A DNA stretch of 64,000 nucleotides from the NCBI GenBank assembly GCA_963832835.1, contig CAWHVD010000001.1, positions 496,001 through 560,000 of the forward strand. The letters are read 5' to 3'. The translations under genes and the position numbers were made by a program. The stretch is from CAVPKN01 sp963832835. Its GTDB lineage: Bacteria; Chlamydiota; Chlamydiia; Chlamydiales; JAAKFR01. Under the pieces are notes generated by a model. The model searched no databases. It saw nothing but the letters and a program-made list of their open reading frames with translations, and was not told the origin of the DNA. Positions 8,728-17,955 of this stretch are shown here, piece by piece (the first letter of the stretch is position 1; every line of letters begins with the position of its first letter).

Positions 8728-9106
8728 TTTGAGTATGTTGGTTTTGCAAGATGCTTACAACACCTGTTACGCTCAACGCTATTCCAAAAGCTGTTGGAAA
8801 TGAGACAAGAATCAAGGGGTCGGTGCCTATTTGCATGGAGACAAAGGTCACTGCGGCATTAAGCTTCTGGAGCAAAGGAGAACCGGTACCTGCAGCAGTT
8901 GTGGGTGCGCAGTGCCCTATCAGTCCAACAATGCCAATGATGAGTAAAGCAAGACCGATCACTGAAGCCACGGTATACACCGTTTCAGTAGAGATACAGT
9001 TGCAGAGACTCGCTTTACGACCACAGAAGGTGCCCTCTGAGGCGTCAAGAAGTACACCCAGAGGTGTAGTTGCAGCTTCGGGTAAAGGCGTTACTGTACC
9101 ACTCAC
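8717..9106 (-). CDS. Small two-segment membrane protein
   Basis: 129 residues from a GTG start at 9106 preceded by GGAGG at good spacing. A hydrophobic segment (VASVIGLALLIIGIVGLIG, about residues 46-64) and a second one (PTAFGIALSVTGVVSIL) are separated by a polar loop. The plan resembles the repeat unit of the membrane proteins at 46-48.4 kb and the bilobed hydrophobicity of chlamydial inclusion-membrane proteins, though the loop is longer. An overlapping plus-strand frame of equal length has no hydrophobic or ribosome-site support and is rejected. The function is unknown. Confidence 0.6.
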   Translation of the reverse strand: MSGTVTPLPEAATTPLGVLLDASEGTFCGRKASLCNCISTETVYTVASVIGLALLIIGIVGLIGHCAPTTAAGTGSPLLQKLNAAVTFVSMQIGTDPLILVSFPTAFGIALSVTGVVSILQNQHTQITV

Positions 9107-9274
9107 GCATCCTCCATTCTTTTTAAGAAATGAATTGTAAGTGATTTGCGATAAAAAGACTAATGTATATTTTCCCTTTCATACACAAAAAAAGCCTGCC
9201 TTTGGAACATAGAGGTTCGGAGAGTTATGATATTTGGTGTTAGAGGGGGTTGTGTCTCAGTTTGTTAAAAAAAC

Positions 9275-10009
9275 CTAATCGAGGTGATATAAGTCGCGCA
9301 GTTTGTCGTAAGTCCCATTTTCACGAGTTTTCTGAAGCCCTTTATTGAAATGACGCATCAGAGATCGGTGTTTTTTTTTGCAAGTAATCAGACGGATTGC
9401 CTTTGTGCTAAGAGGTTCTGAGACGATTTGCAATTGGCCGGCGTAGACATGGTTGACTAATGATTTTGCTTCTAAAACAGGCATCAAGACCGCATCAACA
9501 ACACCTGCATTTAGATCTTCTAGGATAGCTGGGATGCTTTGGTATAGCTCGATGATGATAGAAGGATATTTTTGGGCTACTAATATAGACTCATCATATT
9601 GGTAGACAGCCACTAATTTCCCCGAAAGGTTAAGCAGTGAGGTGGTTTTTGATGCTGCGGGAACAATCAATACGGGCCCTAGAGCTACGATAGGATCGGA
9701 AAATGCATATTTCTTTTCTGAGAGCAGTCCGGGTGTCAAAGAACTAAAAATGCCTCCCACTAGCCCTTCATCAAGATTTTGGAAAAGTTGAGCCCAATCA
9801 ACACTTACAATATCCATGGGATAGTGTGTCTCACGGGTAATTTCCTGAACGAGCGCGGTGGTAAAAGCTGTGAGATGCGCGGCTTTAGATTCCAATTGTA
9901 GAGGGAACCAAGTTGAATCCCTTCCAATTGTATGAGTATGGCCGATAGATTGGCTACTTGAGCAGCCCATGAGAGCCACAAGAGAGGCCAAAAGCAAAAA
10001 TCTCTTCAT
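9275..10009 (-). CDS. Amino-acid ABC transporter substrate-binding lipoprotein (ArtJ/FliY-like)
   Basis: 244 residues. The signal peptide MKRFLLLASLVALMGC has a lipobox (LMGC), so the mature protein should be lipidated. The rest fits SBP_bac_3: an N-terminal lobe with VDWAQLFQNLDEG, a hinge, and the usual ending RENGTYDKLRDLYHLD. The family binds polar amino acids; in chlamydiae the ArtJ protein binds arginine. No permease or ATPase is adjacent. Repeats B1 and A2 occupy the divergent region between this gene and hemH, B1 ending only 19 bp from its start codon, so the repeats may carry or displace its promoter. Confidence 0.85.
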   Translation of the reverse strand: MKRFLLLASLVALMGCSSSQSIGHTHTIGRDSTWFPLQLESKAAHLTAFTTALVQEITRETHYPMDIVSVDWAQLFQNLDEGLVGGIFSSLTPGLLSEKKYAFSDPIVALGPVLIVPAASKTTSLLNLSGKLVAVYQYDESILVAQKYPSIIIELYQSIPAILEDLNAGVVDAVLMPVLEAKSLVNHVYAGQLQIVSEPLSTKAIRLITCKKKHRSLMRHFNKGLQKTRENGTYDKLRDLYHLD

Positions 10010-10028
10010 AATAATGCATCTTAACCTA

Positions 10029-10129
10029 GAGACTATTCACGAGCCAGCAGAATCCTCAAGGCAAGCCCAGCTTGTCAAGGTGGGAGTGGATAGTTGCTAC
10101 CAAGAGGCTTTTAACCAAAAAGATGGATT
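10029..10129. mobile_element. Repeat family B, copy B1 (broken by A2)
   Basis: The sequence starts GAGACTATTCACGAGCC and follows the family to AAAGATGGATT, where element A2 has entered with a TTA duplication. The expected tail beyond A2 is only weakly recognisable (TTACCTAA at 10288). The missing end means the 8-bp duplication cannot be scored. Confidence 0.8.
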
Positions 10130-10130
10130 A

Positions 10131-10287
10131 TACCATTTATCAAAAATAAACCACGAATTGGCGCTGTACAACACGCCATTTTTGAATGATCCTTTCTCGC
10201 TTAGGTGCAAAAAGATAGGCTTCGAAACGATCCTTCAAATCTAGCATGTTACCCAGTGCCACTTCATGGCTTTATTTTTGATAGGTA
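10131..10287. mobile_element. Repeat family A, copy A2 (ATC-type ends), inserted in B1
   Basis: The left end is TACCATTTATCAAAAAT and the core is in reverse orientation (CTTCGAAACGATCC). The right end TTTTTGATAGGTA has a 4-bp deletion. The duplication TTA flanks it at 10128-10130 and 10288-10290. It represents the subfamily with TTATC instead of TTCCAG near the tip. Confidence 0.85.
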
Positions 10288-10347
10288 TTACCTAAGATTT
10301 CGAAAGAAGACTTGAAAATAATGGTACCCTTACCCAGCATGGTTCAC

Positions 10348-11325
10348 ATGCATCTAATCACGTATTTAATTGTGAATTTCGGAGGGCCAAGGACTTTGAA
10401 AGAGGTCGAGCCTTTTTTGAACTCTCTGCTCACCGACAAAGAAGTGATCCGAACCAGACTTCCTCAAACTTTCCATAATATTCTTTTTGGCCGAGTTGCC
10501 AAAAAAAGAGCAAAAGTCATCTCGGCAGATTACGAGAAGATTGGCGGAGGATCCCCTATTTGGACAGATACTGAATTTGTAGCCGACGCCTTGCGCCATA
10601 AGCTGAAAGCGCCGGTTCTTACATTTCATCGTTATTTGCCCTCCACTCATCAAGCTTTTATCGAAGAGATCAATGCTCTAGAGAGCACAGAAATACGAGT
10701 CTTCCCCATGTTTCCCCAATTTACCTATGCCACTACAGGTAGTGTAGCGAGTTTTTTCTCAAATCATTTCTCCCCTCTTACCCTACAGAAATTCAAGTGG
10801 GTTAAATCGTATCCAACACATCCGGCATTTATCGCTTCGACAGTAGGGGGCATTCGTGATTTTCTCAATCAAACTGGCCTTAAAGAAGAAGAGGTTTTCT
10901 TCCTTTTTTCCGCCCATGGATTGCCTCAAACATTTGTTGAGCAGGGTGATCTTTATGAATATGAATGCCGCACCTCGTTTAATAGCCTTATGAAGGCCTT
11001 TCCGGCTGCTGAGGGGCGTTTATGTTACCAGTCTAAATTTGGTCGAGGTGAATGGCTTAAGCCCTATACTCTCGATATCAGTCGTGACATACAAAAATAC
11101 GCATGCGGGCGCAAATATTGCGTCTTTGTCCCCATAAGCTTTACCTCTGACCACATCGAAACCCTCTTTGAGGTTGAAGAGCAGTACATGCCCTTGATTA
11201 CAGAAGCAGGACTCCATCCCTTCCGCGTCCCCGCCCTTAACCGCCGCTCCGACTGGATCGATGCCATTGCATGCATCTTATCCGAATTCACCCCCTGTAG
11301 CACTTCAATGCTCGTCCGTTCCTAA
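10348..11325 (+). CDS. hemH: Ferrochelatase
   Basis: 325 residues from ATG 10348, chosen because the protein then begins MHLITYLIVNFGGPR, the family's normal opening. In-frame TTG 10312 and ATG 10321 upstream are alternatives (AAGAAG lies near the TTG). The enzyme inserts ferrous iron into protoporphyrin IX. Signatures are GGGSPIW, the metal-site histidine in FLFSAHGLPQTF and the glutamate in TSDHIETLFE. It diverges from the binding-protein gene with repeats B1 and A2 between them, an arrangement like the hemZ-fliY neighbourhood I recall from Chlamydia. It ends 263 bp before carA. Confidence 0.9.
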   Translation: MHLITYLIVNFGGPRTLKEVEPFLNSLLTDKEVIRTRLPQTFHNILFGRVAKKRAKVISADYEKIGGGSPIWTDTEFVADALRHKLKAPVLTFHRYLPSTHQAFIEEINALESTEIRVFPMFPQFTYATTGSVASFFSNHFSPLTLQKFKWVKSYPTHPAFIASTVGGIRDFLNQTGLKEEEVFFLFSAHGLPQTFVEQGDLYEYECRTSFNSLMKAFPAAEGRLCYQSKFGRGEWLKPYTLDISRDIQKYACGRKYCVFVPISFTSDHIETLFEVEEQYMPLITEAGLHPFRVPALNRRSDWIDAIACILSEFTPCSTSMLVRS

Positions 11326-11475
11326 TACAAAATGAGGAAGTTGGTCAGCCAATTAGGATAAAGCAAAAACTTCAAAATCGAACTCAGGTTTCTTAATCTT
11401 TGCTTAAATAAAAAAATATATCGCTTAATGCGAAAGGGACATTTTAATCTTGCCGCCACAAGGGAAAAGTTGCTC

Positions 11476-11504
11476 TTGAATTGAATGGGCAAAGCGGATA
11501 AAAT
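11476..11504 (+). promoter_or_regulatory. Candidate sigma70-type promoter of the pyrimidine operon
   Basis: TTGAAT (11476-11481) and TAAAAT (11499-11504) are separated by exactly 17 bp. Initiation near 11511 would give a leader of about 78 nt before carA, ending in the terminator hairpin. No other equally good pair is visible between hemH and carA. Confidence 0.45.
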
Positions 11505-11552
11505 GCTTGGTTAATGAAGCGGTTTACGGATCATCAGCAAAAGGTAATTTAG

Positions 11553-11583
11553 GCCATCCCAACTTAGGGATGGCTTTTTTTTT
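11553..11583 (+). terminator. Intrinsic terminator directly upstream of carA (putative attenuator)
   Basis: A perfect 8-bp stem GCCATCCC / GGGATGGC with a 6-nt loop (AACTTA) is followed by nine T residues (11575-11583). The carA ATG is only five bases further on, and no Shine-Dalgarno follows the T-run. There is no room for a promoter between the hairpin and the gene, so transcription must read through it. This supports attenuation rather than simple termination of hemH. Confidence 0.75.
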
Positions 11584-11588
11584 GGCAT

Positions 11589-12632
11589 ATGAAAGCAGGA
11601 TATTTAATTTTAGAAAATGGGCAGGTGTTCGAGGGATGGGCGCCTGAGTGGCAGGAGGGTATTTTTGTCGGAGAGGTCGTTTTTACGACAGGCATGTGTG
11701 GTTATATGGAAAGTTTGACCGATCCCTCGTTTGCAGGGCAAATTTTGGTCTTCACCTTCCCTTTGATCGGCAATTATGGGATCGCGGATGAAAAGGTTTG
11801 GGAGTCTTTAAAAACACATGTCGCAGGGGTGGTTGTCAACGAAAGTTGCGACAACTGGAGCCATCATAGCGGTCTGATGTCCCTCAAAGAATGGCTACGA
11901 AAAGAAAATGTCCCCCTTCTCACCGAAGTGGATACTCGAGCGATCACTAAGGTTCTGCGTTCTAAAGGAACGCCCCTTGGCGCGTTGGCAGATAACCCCG
12001 AGATAGCCCACAATTTCGTCGATCCCAATAGCCGACATCTTGTGGATAAGGTCTCCATTTGTCAAAAAAAGGTTTATGGATCTGGTCTAAAGAGAATTAT
12101 TGCTGTCGACTGCGGCATGAAAGAGAGCATGATCCGGTTCTTATCTCGCTATCCTGTGGAAATTATCCGGGTTCCACATGATTATGATTATTCTGAAGAT
12201 CAATATGACGGAGTATTTCTTTCTAATGGCCCGGGTGATCCTCTTCAATGTACCCGCACGATTGAGGTTTTAAAGAAGGCTATGAAACGGGAAAAACCAA
12301 TCTTTGGAGTGTGTTTAGGTTCTCAGATGATGGCTTTGGCTGTAGGTGCTCAGACCTACAAACTCCCCTTTGGCCATCGGGGCCAAAATCAGCCCTGCAT
12401 AGAAGTGGAAACGGGTAAATGTTATATTACTTCGCAGAATCACGGTTTTGCCGTCGAGGAAAAGACCCTTCCAAGTGATTGGAAGGTCACCTTCCGTAAT
12501 TTAAATGACGGTTCAGTGGAGGGGATTGCTCACAGATCTCTTCCTTTTTATTCGGTGCAGTTTCATCCAGAAGCGTGCCCAGGTCCCACAGATACTCAGT
12601 GGTTTTTTGATCAATTTTGGGAGTCGCTATGA
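11589..12632 (+). CDS. carA: Carbamoyl-phosphate synthase small (glutaminase) subunit
   Basis: 347 residues. It hydrolyses glutamine and passes ammonia to CarB, the first step of the pathway to UMP. The N-terminal CPSase_sm domain (NGQVFEGWAP, VFTTGMCGYMESLTDPSFAGQ) is followed by a class-I amidotransferase domain with nucleophile Cys242 (FGVCLGSQ) and His326/Glu328 (QFHPEACPG). It is the first gene of carAB-pyrBC and sits directly behind a terminator-like hairpin with no Shine-Dalgarno after it. The TGA overlaps the carB ATG. Confidence 0.97.
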   Translation: MKAGYLILENGQVFEGWAPEWQEGIFVGEVVFTTGMCGYMESLTDPSFAGQILVFTFPLIGNYGIADEKVWESLKTHVAGVVVNESCDNWSHHSGLMSLKEWLRKENVPLLTEVDTRAITKVLRSKGTPLGALADNPEIAHNFVDPNSRHLVDKVSICQKKVYGSGLKRIIAVDCGMKESMIRFLSRYPVEIIRVPHDYDYSEDQYDGVFLSNGPGDPLQCTRTIEVLKKAMKREKPIFGVCLGSQMMALAVGAQTYKLPFGHRGQNQPCIEVETGKCYITSQNHGFAVEEKTLPSDWKVTFRNLNDGSVEGIAHRSLPFYSVQFHPEACPGPTDTQWFFDQFWESL

Positions 12633-15600
12633 AAAAAATACTTATCTTAGGTTCTGGGGGCCTCCGCATCGGCCAAGCTGGTGAATTTGACTACTCGGGA
12701 TCCCAAGCGATCAAAGCTCTAAAAGAAGAGGGGTGCTATACCGTCCTTGTCAATCCGAACATCGCCACAGTGCAAACAGATCCTGGTATGGCTGATGAGG
12801 TTTATCTCCTTCCGCTCAATCTCGCAACCGTCTCCGATATCATCGATAAGGAGCGTCCAGATGGGATCCTCTTAAGTTTTGGTGGACAAACGGCTCTGAA
12901 TTTAGGGCTCGAATTAGAAGCTCAGGGTGTACTCAAAAAGTATAATGTCACCGTTCTCGGAACACCCGTGGAAGCCATTCGGATCACAGAAGATCGGGAG
13001 ATCTTCAAGCAAACGCTCGATGCAATTGGTGTTAAAACAGCTTTGAGTTTTAGTGCGACAACTCTTGAAGAGGCGAAAGAGGCGGCAAACAAGATCGGCT
13101 ATCCGGTGATGTTACGAGCCGGATTTTCTCTGGGGGGTCTTGGTTCCGGAAGGGTGGGTGATGAAGAAGAGCTCATTCAGCTCGCTAAAGAAGCCCTTGC
13201 AAAAGCACCTCAGATCTTAATCGAAGAGTACCTCTTTGGGTTTAAAGAGATCGAATACGAGGTTGTGCGCGATAAAGATGGTAATACGATCACCGTCTGC
13301 AATATGGAAAACTTCGACCCCATGGGGATCCATACAGGCGAAAGTATCGTCATTGCACCTTCGCAAACACTCAGCAATGAAGAGTACCATCTTCTACGCT
13401 CTGTGGCGATTAAAACGGTGCGTCACCTCGGCATTATTGGTGAGTGCAATATCCAATATGCCTTATCTCCCGATGGAGTGGATTACCGTGTGATCGAAGT
13501 GAACGCACGCCTATCGCGCTCAAGTGCTTTGGCATCTAAAGCGACCGGTTATCCGCTCGCTTTCGTAGCCGCTAAATTGGCGCTAGGTTATCGCCTCGAT
13601 GAAATCAAAAATTCGGTGACAAAGCAAACTTCAGCTTTTTTTGAACCGGCCCTTGACTATGTCGTTGTGAAGATGCCCAGGTGGGATACTCATAAATTTC
13701 GCGAAGCAGACCGGGCTATCGGCTCGGAGATGAAAAGCGTGGGTGAGGTCATGGCGATCGGTCGTAGCTTTCCCGAAGCGCTCCAAAAAGCTGTGCGGAT
13801 GTGTAATATCGGTGCCAGTAGCCTGTTTGACTACCCTTACGAGATCCCCAACCCAAAAAAGGAGATCGAAAAAGCGACAGATCGTCGTCTTTTTGCCATT
13901 GCCCAGTACCTGCGGGAGGGAGGGAGCGTCGCAGAGGTGCATGCACTTTCTAGGATAGACAAATGGTTTTTGCACCATCTTCAACAAACGGTTGCACTAG
14001 AACAAGAAATTGCTCAAAACTCACTAGATACCCTCCTGATGAGAAAAGCGAAGCGTTTTGGTTTTTCGGACAAGGCGATTGGTAAATTAAAAAAAGAGAA
14101 TGAAGATGTCATCCGTACGCAGCGTATCGGCTTAAAGGTCACTCCTGTGATGAAGCAGATCGATACGCTAGCAGGGGAGTTTGATGCGCAAACCAATTAT
14201 CTGTATGCCACGTATCATGGGTCATCCCATGATTTGGAGTCTAGTAGTGAAAAACCCATCATTGTGATTGGCTCTGGGCCCTACTCGATAGGCTCGTCGG
14301 TAGAGTTTGACTGGTGTGCAGTCAATATGGCACGTACTCTAAGAAAGTACAATAACCCCACTATCATCATCAATTCCAATCCAGAAACGGTTTCCACCGA
14401 TTACGATGAGTCCGATCGCCTTTATTTTGAAGAGCTCTCTTTGGAGAGGATCAGAGATATAGCCGATTTTGAGAACCCCAAAGGGATCATTGTGTCTGTC
14501 GGCGGCCAAATCGCCAATAATATGGCTCTACCTCTATATCAGAGGGGGTATCCAATCATGGGCACTTCTCCAGAATCGATTGATATGGCTGAAAACAGGC
14601 AGAAATTTTCATCACTTTTAGCAGAATTAAATGTCGACCAACCAGATTGGACGGAGGTAACCTCTGAACTCAGCGCGCGTGATTTTGCCGAAAAAGTAGG
14701 TTATCCCATACTCGTTCGTCCCTCTTATGTTCTTTCTGGGGCTGCCATGAATGTGATTTATGACAGCTTGCAGCTCGAGAGCTACCTCAAAGAGGCGACC
14801 ATCGTGTCACCTGAGCATCCTGTTGTACTATCGCAGTTTATACAGGGAGCAAAGGAGCTCGAAATAGACGGTGTTGCCCAAAATGGCAAAATCGTGATTG
14901 AGGCGATTTCAGAGCATATTGAGAATGCAGGGGTGCATTCGGGTGATGCAACGATTGTGCTACCTCCTCAAAAACTATATCTAGAAACGATCAGGAGGAC
15001 TAAGGCGATTACGAAAATGATCGTTAAGGAACTGAATTTGACAGGCCCCTTTAACATCCAATTCATTGCCAAAGAAAACGCAATCAAGGTGATCGAGTGT
15101 AATGTACGCGCTTCTAGATCTTTCCCTTTTGTCTCTAAGGTGACAGGGCATCATCTTATTGAAATTGCCGCTGAAGTGCTCTTGGATGTCTACCAACTGA
15201 AATATTATAACACCCTCGATCTCGATTATGTAGGGATCAAGGCTCCTCAGTTTTCTTATCATCGCCTCAAGGGAGCAAACCCGGTAGCACATGTGGAAAT
15301 GGCTTCCACCGGTGAGGTTGCCTGTTTGGGAGAAAATTTACACGATGCCTTTTTCCGCTCCTGGCAGGCTACAGAGCAGTCCGTGAAGGGCAAAAGGCTC
15401 TTGGTCAGCGTAGGTGGCGAGCAAAAACATAAACTCTTACGAGAACTGAAAATTCTCGAGGAGCAAGGATGGAAGCTGTACACAACGGCGGGAACTCATG
15501 ATTTTCTCTCACAAAATGGGGTAGCTTCCCGTTGTTTGTTCAAAGCGAGCGATCATTTTAGCCCCAACGTCCTGGAGACAATTACGGAAAGAGAAGTGGA

Positions 15601-15814
15601 TGTGGTGATCAATATTCCCCGCAGCAGTGCGAATGCCGCAATGCGTCATATTACGGATGGTTTTCGTATCCGTCGTCTTGCTATCGACCATCATATACCG
15701 CTGATTACTAATCTCCAAATTGCGCAAGTGTTCTTGCAGTGTTTAGCTCAATTAGATATTGAAGCGATCTCAGCTAAACCCTGGAACTATTATTTAAAGG
15801 ATAGACGACTATGA
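12629..15814 (+). CDS. carB: Carbamoyl-phosphate synthase large subunit
   Basis: 1061 residues from ATG 12629, which overlaps the carA stop (ATGA); the frame also extends 12 nt upstream. The protein begins MKKILILGSGGLRIGQAGEFDYSG. It has two homologous ATP-grasp halves (second PreATP motif IVIGSGPYSIGSSVEFDWC near residue 550), linked by an oligomerisation region, and a C-terminal MGS-like allosteric domain (KRLLVSVGGEQKHKLL onward). It makes carbamoyl phosphate from bicarbonate, ATP and the ammonia delivered by CarA. Length is normal. Its stop overlaps the pyrB start. Confidence 0.97.
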   Translation: MKKILILGSGGLRIGQAGEFDYSGSQAIKALKEEGCYTVLVNPNIATVQTDPGMADEVYLLPLNLATVSDIIDKERPDGILLSFGGQTALNLGLELEAQGVLKKYNVTVLGTPVEAIRITEDREIFKQTLDAIGVKTALSFSATTLEEAKEAANKIGYPVMLRAGFSLGGLGSGRVGDEEELIQLAKEALAKAPQILIEEYLFGFKEIEYEVVRDKDGNTITVCNMENFDPMGIHTGESIVIAPSQTLSNEEYHLLRSVAIKTVRHLGIIGECNIQYALSPDGVDYRVIEVNARLSRSSALASKATGYPLAFVAAKLALGYRLDEIKNSVTKQTSAFFEPALDYVVVKMPRWDTHKFREADRAIGSEMKSVGEVMAIGRSFPEALQKAVRMCNIGASSLFDYPYEIPNPKKEIEKATDRRLFAIAQYLREGGSVAEVHALSRIDKWFLHHLQQTVALEQEIAQNSLDTLLMRKAKRFGFSDKAIGKLKKENEDVIRTQRIGLKVTPVMKQIDTLAGEFDAQTNYLYATYHGSSHDLESSSEKPIIVIGSGPYSIGSSVEFDWCAVNMARTLRKYNNPTIIINSNPETVSTDYDESDRLYFEELSLERIRDIADFENPKGIIVSVGGQIANNMALPLYQRGYPIMGTSPESIDMAENRQKFSSLLAELNVDQPDWTEVTSELSARDFAEKVGYPILVRPSYVLSGAAMNVIYDSLQLESYLKEATIVSPEHPVVLSQFIQGAKELEIDGVAQNGKIVIEAISEHIENAGVHSGDATIVLPPQKLYLETIRRTKAITKMIVKELNLTGPFNIQFIAKENAIKVIECNVRASRSFPFVSKVTGHHLIEIAAEVLLDVYQLKYYNTLDLDYVGIKAPQFSYHRLKGANPVAHVEMASTGEVACLGENLHDAFFRSWQATEQSVKGKRLLVSVGGEQKHKLLRELKILEEQGWKLYTTAGTHDFLSQNGVASRCLFKASDHFSPNVLETITEREVDVVINIPRSSANAAMRHITDGFRIRRLAIDHHIPLITNLQIAQVFLQCLAQLDIEAISAKPWNYYLKDRRL

Positions 15815-16722
15815 GTATGAAAGGACGTGATCTCGTTTCGATCAAAGATTTGAGTAAAGAAGAGATCTTAAGTCTTCTCGTGCGCGCAGAGGAGATGAAA
15901 AAAGAGAGCCCAGGCTGTATTCTTAAGGGACACATCCTAGCAAGCTGCTTTTACGAGCCCTCTACGCGCACTCGCCTTTCATTTGAATCGGCCATGAAGC
16001 GGCTGGGGGGCGAAGTGATTGGCTTTGCCGATTCTGCCACAACATCCCTGCAAAAGGGAGAATCTCTTCATGATGCCATGAAAATCATTGGTTACTACAG
16101 CGATGTTATGGTGATCCGTCACCCACAGAAGGGTTCTGCGCAGGAAGCAGCAGAGGCAAGTGATACACCTGTAGTCAATGGTGGAGATGGGGCAAATGAG
16201 CATCCGACTCAAACCCTTTTGGATCTTTTTACCATTAAAGAATGCCAAGGAAGACTCCATGGTCTGAAAGTCGCCTTTGTGGGAGATCTGCTCAACGGAC
16301 GCACCGTGCATTCTTTGGCTCCCACTTTAGGGATGTTCGATAACCGTTTTTACTTCGTTGCTCCCCAGTCACTTGAAATGCCCAGTGCGATTTGTCAGAG
16401 CTTGAGACAAGCAGGAGTGCCTTTTTCTTTTCACCCCTCCATTGAGGAGCTCATTGGCAAGATCGATGTCCTTTTTATGACCCGTATCCAACAAGAACGT
16501 TTCGCGAGTCATGAGGAATACTTAAAGGTGAAGGATCATTTTATATTGACAGAAGCGATGTTACGCAGCGCCGGGCCCCATTTAAAAATTCTCCATCCAC
16601 TGCCCCGAGTGAACGAAATTGAAAAAGGCGTCGATAAGACGCCTTACGCCTATTACTTTCCACAAGCCCAAAATGGGCTTTGGGTGAGACAAGCGCTATT
16701 AGCCATGCTACTGGGGAAATAA
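15811..16722 (+). CDS. pyrB: Aspartate carbamoyltransferase catalytic subunit
   Basis: 303 residues, starting in the carB stop codon (ATGA). It condenses carbamoyl phosphate with aspartate. The carbamoyl-phosphate loop is FYEPSTRTRLSFESAMKRLGG (about residues 50-70). GDGANEHPTQTLLDL and the aspartate-site HPLPRVNEI near residue 265 are intact. No regulatory subunit (pyrI) gene is present, so feedback through PyrI is not expected. Three bases separate it from pyrC. Confidence 0.97.
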   Translation: MSMKGRDLVSIKDLSKEEILSLLVRAEEMKKESPGCILKGHILASCFYEPSTRTRLSFESAMKRLGGEVIGFADSATTSLQKGESLHDAMKIIGYYSDVMVIRHPQKGSAQEAAEASDTPVVNGGDGANEHPTQTLLDLFTIKECQGRLHGLKVAFVGDLLNGRTVHSLAPTLGMFDNRFYFVAPQSLEMPSAICQSLRQAGVPFSFHPSIEELIGKIDVLFMTRIQQERFASHEEYLKVKDHFILTEAMLRSAGPHLKILHPLPRVNEIEKGVDKTPYAYYFPQAQNGLWVRQALLAMLLGK

Positions 16723-16725
16723 AAA

Positions 16726-17955
16726 ATGACAATCACAATTGAGGGTAGAATCTTAACTGTATTACCAGCTTTGATTGACCCTCATGTCCATTTCCGTGTT
16801 CCGGGCGGGGAGCACAAAGAAGATTGGCAGCATGCCGCACGCGCTGCAGTACGCGGGGGAGTGACAACCGTATGTGAGATGCCCAATAATACCCCCCCTT
16901 GTACTACGCTCGAGCGCTTGCTCGAGAAAAGAAAGTTGATTGATGCGCAACTCCAAGAAGCCGACATTCCCTTGCGCTATCAGCTCTATTTTGGTGCAGA
17001 CAAAGCACATTTGGATCAAATTGTGCTCGTGAAGCGGATGTGTCCGGCCCTGAAGATTTTCATGGGATGTAGCACCGGAGGATTGGTCATAGACACGGAT
17101 GAGGAGTTAGATACAGCATTTCGTTTAGCCAAGGAAGCTGGCATGCTTGTAGCTGTGCATGCAGAAGATGAAGCCCTCTTGCTGGCAGCCAAACAGCGTT
17201 ACGAGGGTGGCGCGGATTATGCTCTTCATTCCAAAATGCGTCCGCGAGAAGCTGCAATTAGAGCTGTTGAAAAAGCACTGGCTCTTTGTGCACTTCATAA
17301 TGTGCCCCTTTATGTGCTGCACATGAGCACACGCGATGAGCTAGAGTTGATACGGCAAGCTAAAAAAGCAGGTTTACCTGTTTATGCTGAAGTGACGACC
17401 CACCATCTGTTTTTGAGTGAAAACGATTATGCCATGCATGGCGGCTTTGTGCAGATGAATCCGCCCTTAAGAACAGTTGATGACCAAGAGGCACTATGGG
17501 AAGGAATCAGAGACGGGGCAATCGACACCCTAGGTACCGATCATGCTCCTCATACTGTGGAAGAAAAAAAACTACCCTTTGGGAAAGCACCTTCGGGCAT
17601 ACCCGGTGTTGAAACCCTTTTACCTCTCATGCTCGATGCTGTGGCTCAGGGACGTCTCGACTTAAAAAGACTTTTGGAGCTCGTCCGTTTTAATAGCGAA
17701 AAGCTCTTTAAACTCTCTACTCATGATGACGTGGTTTTGGTCGATCTCGAACTAGAAAAAGAGGTAAGGGCAGAAGAATTAGCATCTAAGTGCGGATGGA
17801 GCCCCTATTGTGGACGCGTATTAAAGGGGTGGCCTATGTACACAATCCTTAAAGGACAAGTCTATTTAGCTAGCCAAGGAACACCTGAGGGAAAACGACA
17901 ACTGGAAGCATATCTGCTCGCAAGTAAGGGAGGTGGGATTGCATCGTGTCTATAA
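16726..17955 (+). CDS. pyrC: Dihydroorotase (class I type)
   Basis: 409 residues. It closes carbamoyl aspartate to dihydroorotate. The metal site is DPHVHFR (residues 18-24); the bridging-lysine region is LKIFMGCSTGG; further ligands lie in VAVHAED, LYVLHMSTRDE and LGTDHAPHTVEEK. The protein starts almost directly with a beta strand and the metal motif, so the usual N-terminal beta-sandwich portion is short. It completes the first gene group. The next gene, pyrD, is separated by 312 bp that contain a possible opposite-strand gene and repeat B2. Confidence 0.93.
   Translation: MTITIEGRILTVLPALIDPHVHFRVPGGEHKEDWQHAARAAVRGGVTTVCEMPNNTPPCTTLERLLEKRKLIDAQLQEADIPLRYQLYFGADKAHLDQIVLVKRMCPALKIFMGCSTGGLVIDTDEELDTAFRLAKEAGMLVAVHAEDEALLLAAKQRYEGGADYALHSKMRPREAAIRAVEKALALCALHNVPLYVLHMSTRDELELIRQAKKAGLPVYAEVTTHHLFLSENDYAMHGGFVQMNPPLRTVDDQEALWEGIRDGAIDTLGTDHAPHTVEEKKLPFGKAPSGIPGVETLLPLMLDAVAQGRLDLKRLLELVRFNSEKLFKLSTHDDVVLVDLELEKEVRAEELASKCGWSPYCGRVLKGWPMYTILKGQVYLASQGTPEGKRQLEAYLLASKGGGIASCL

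Noticed and set aside
8751..9140. Plus-strand 129-codon frame opposite the small membrane protein
   Set aside because: It has no Shine-Dalgarno and no protein-like features, while the minus-strand frame has GGAGG before a GTG and clear hydrophobic helices.
9969..10244. 91-codon plus-strand frame upstream of hemH
   Set aside because: It runs from the antisense of the lipoprotein signal peptide through B1 into A2, with no ribosome site.
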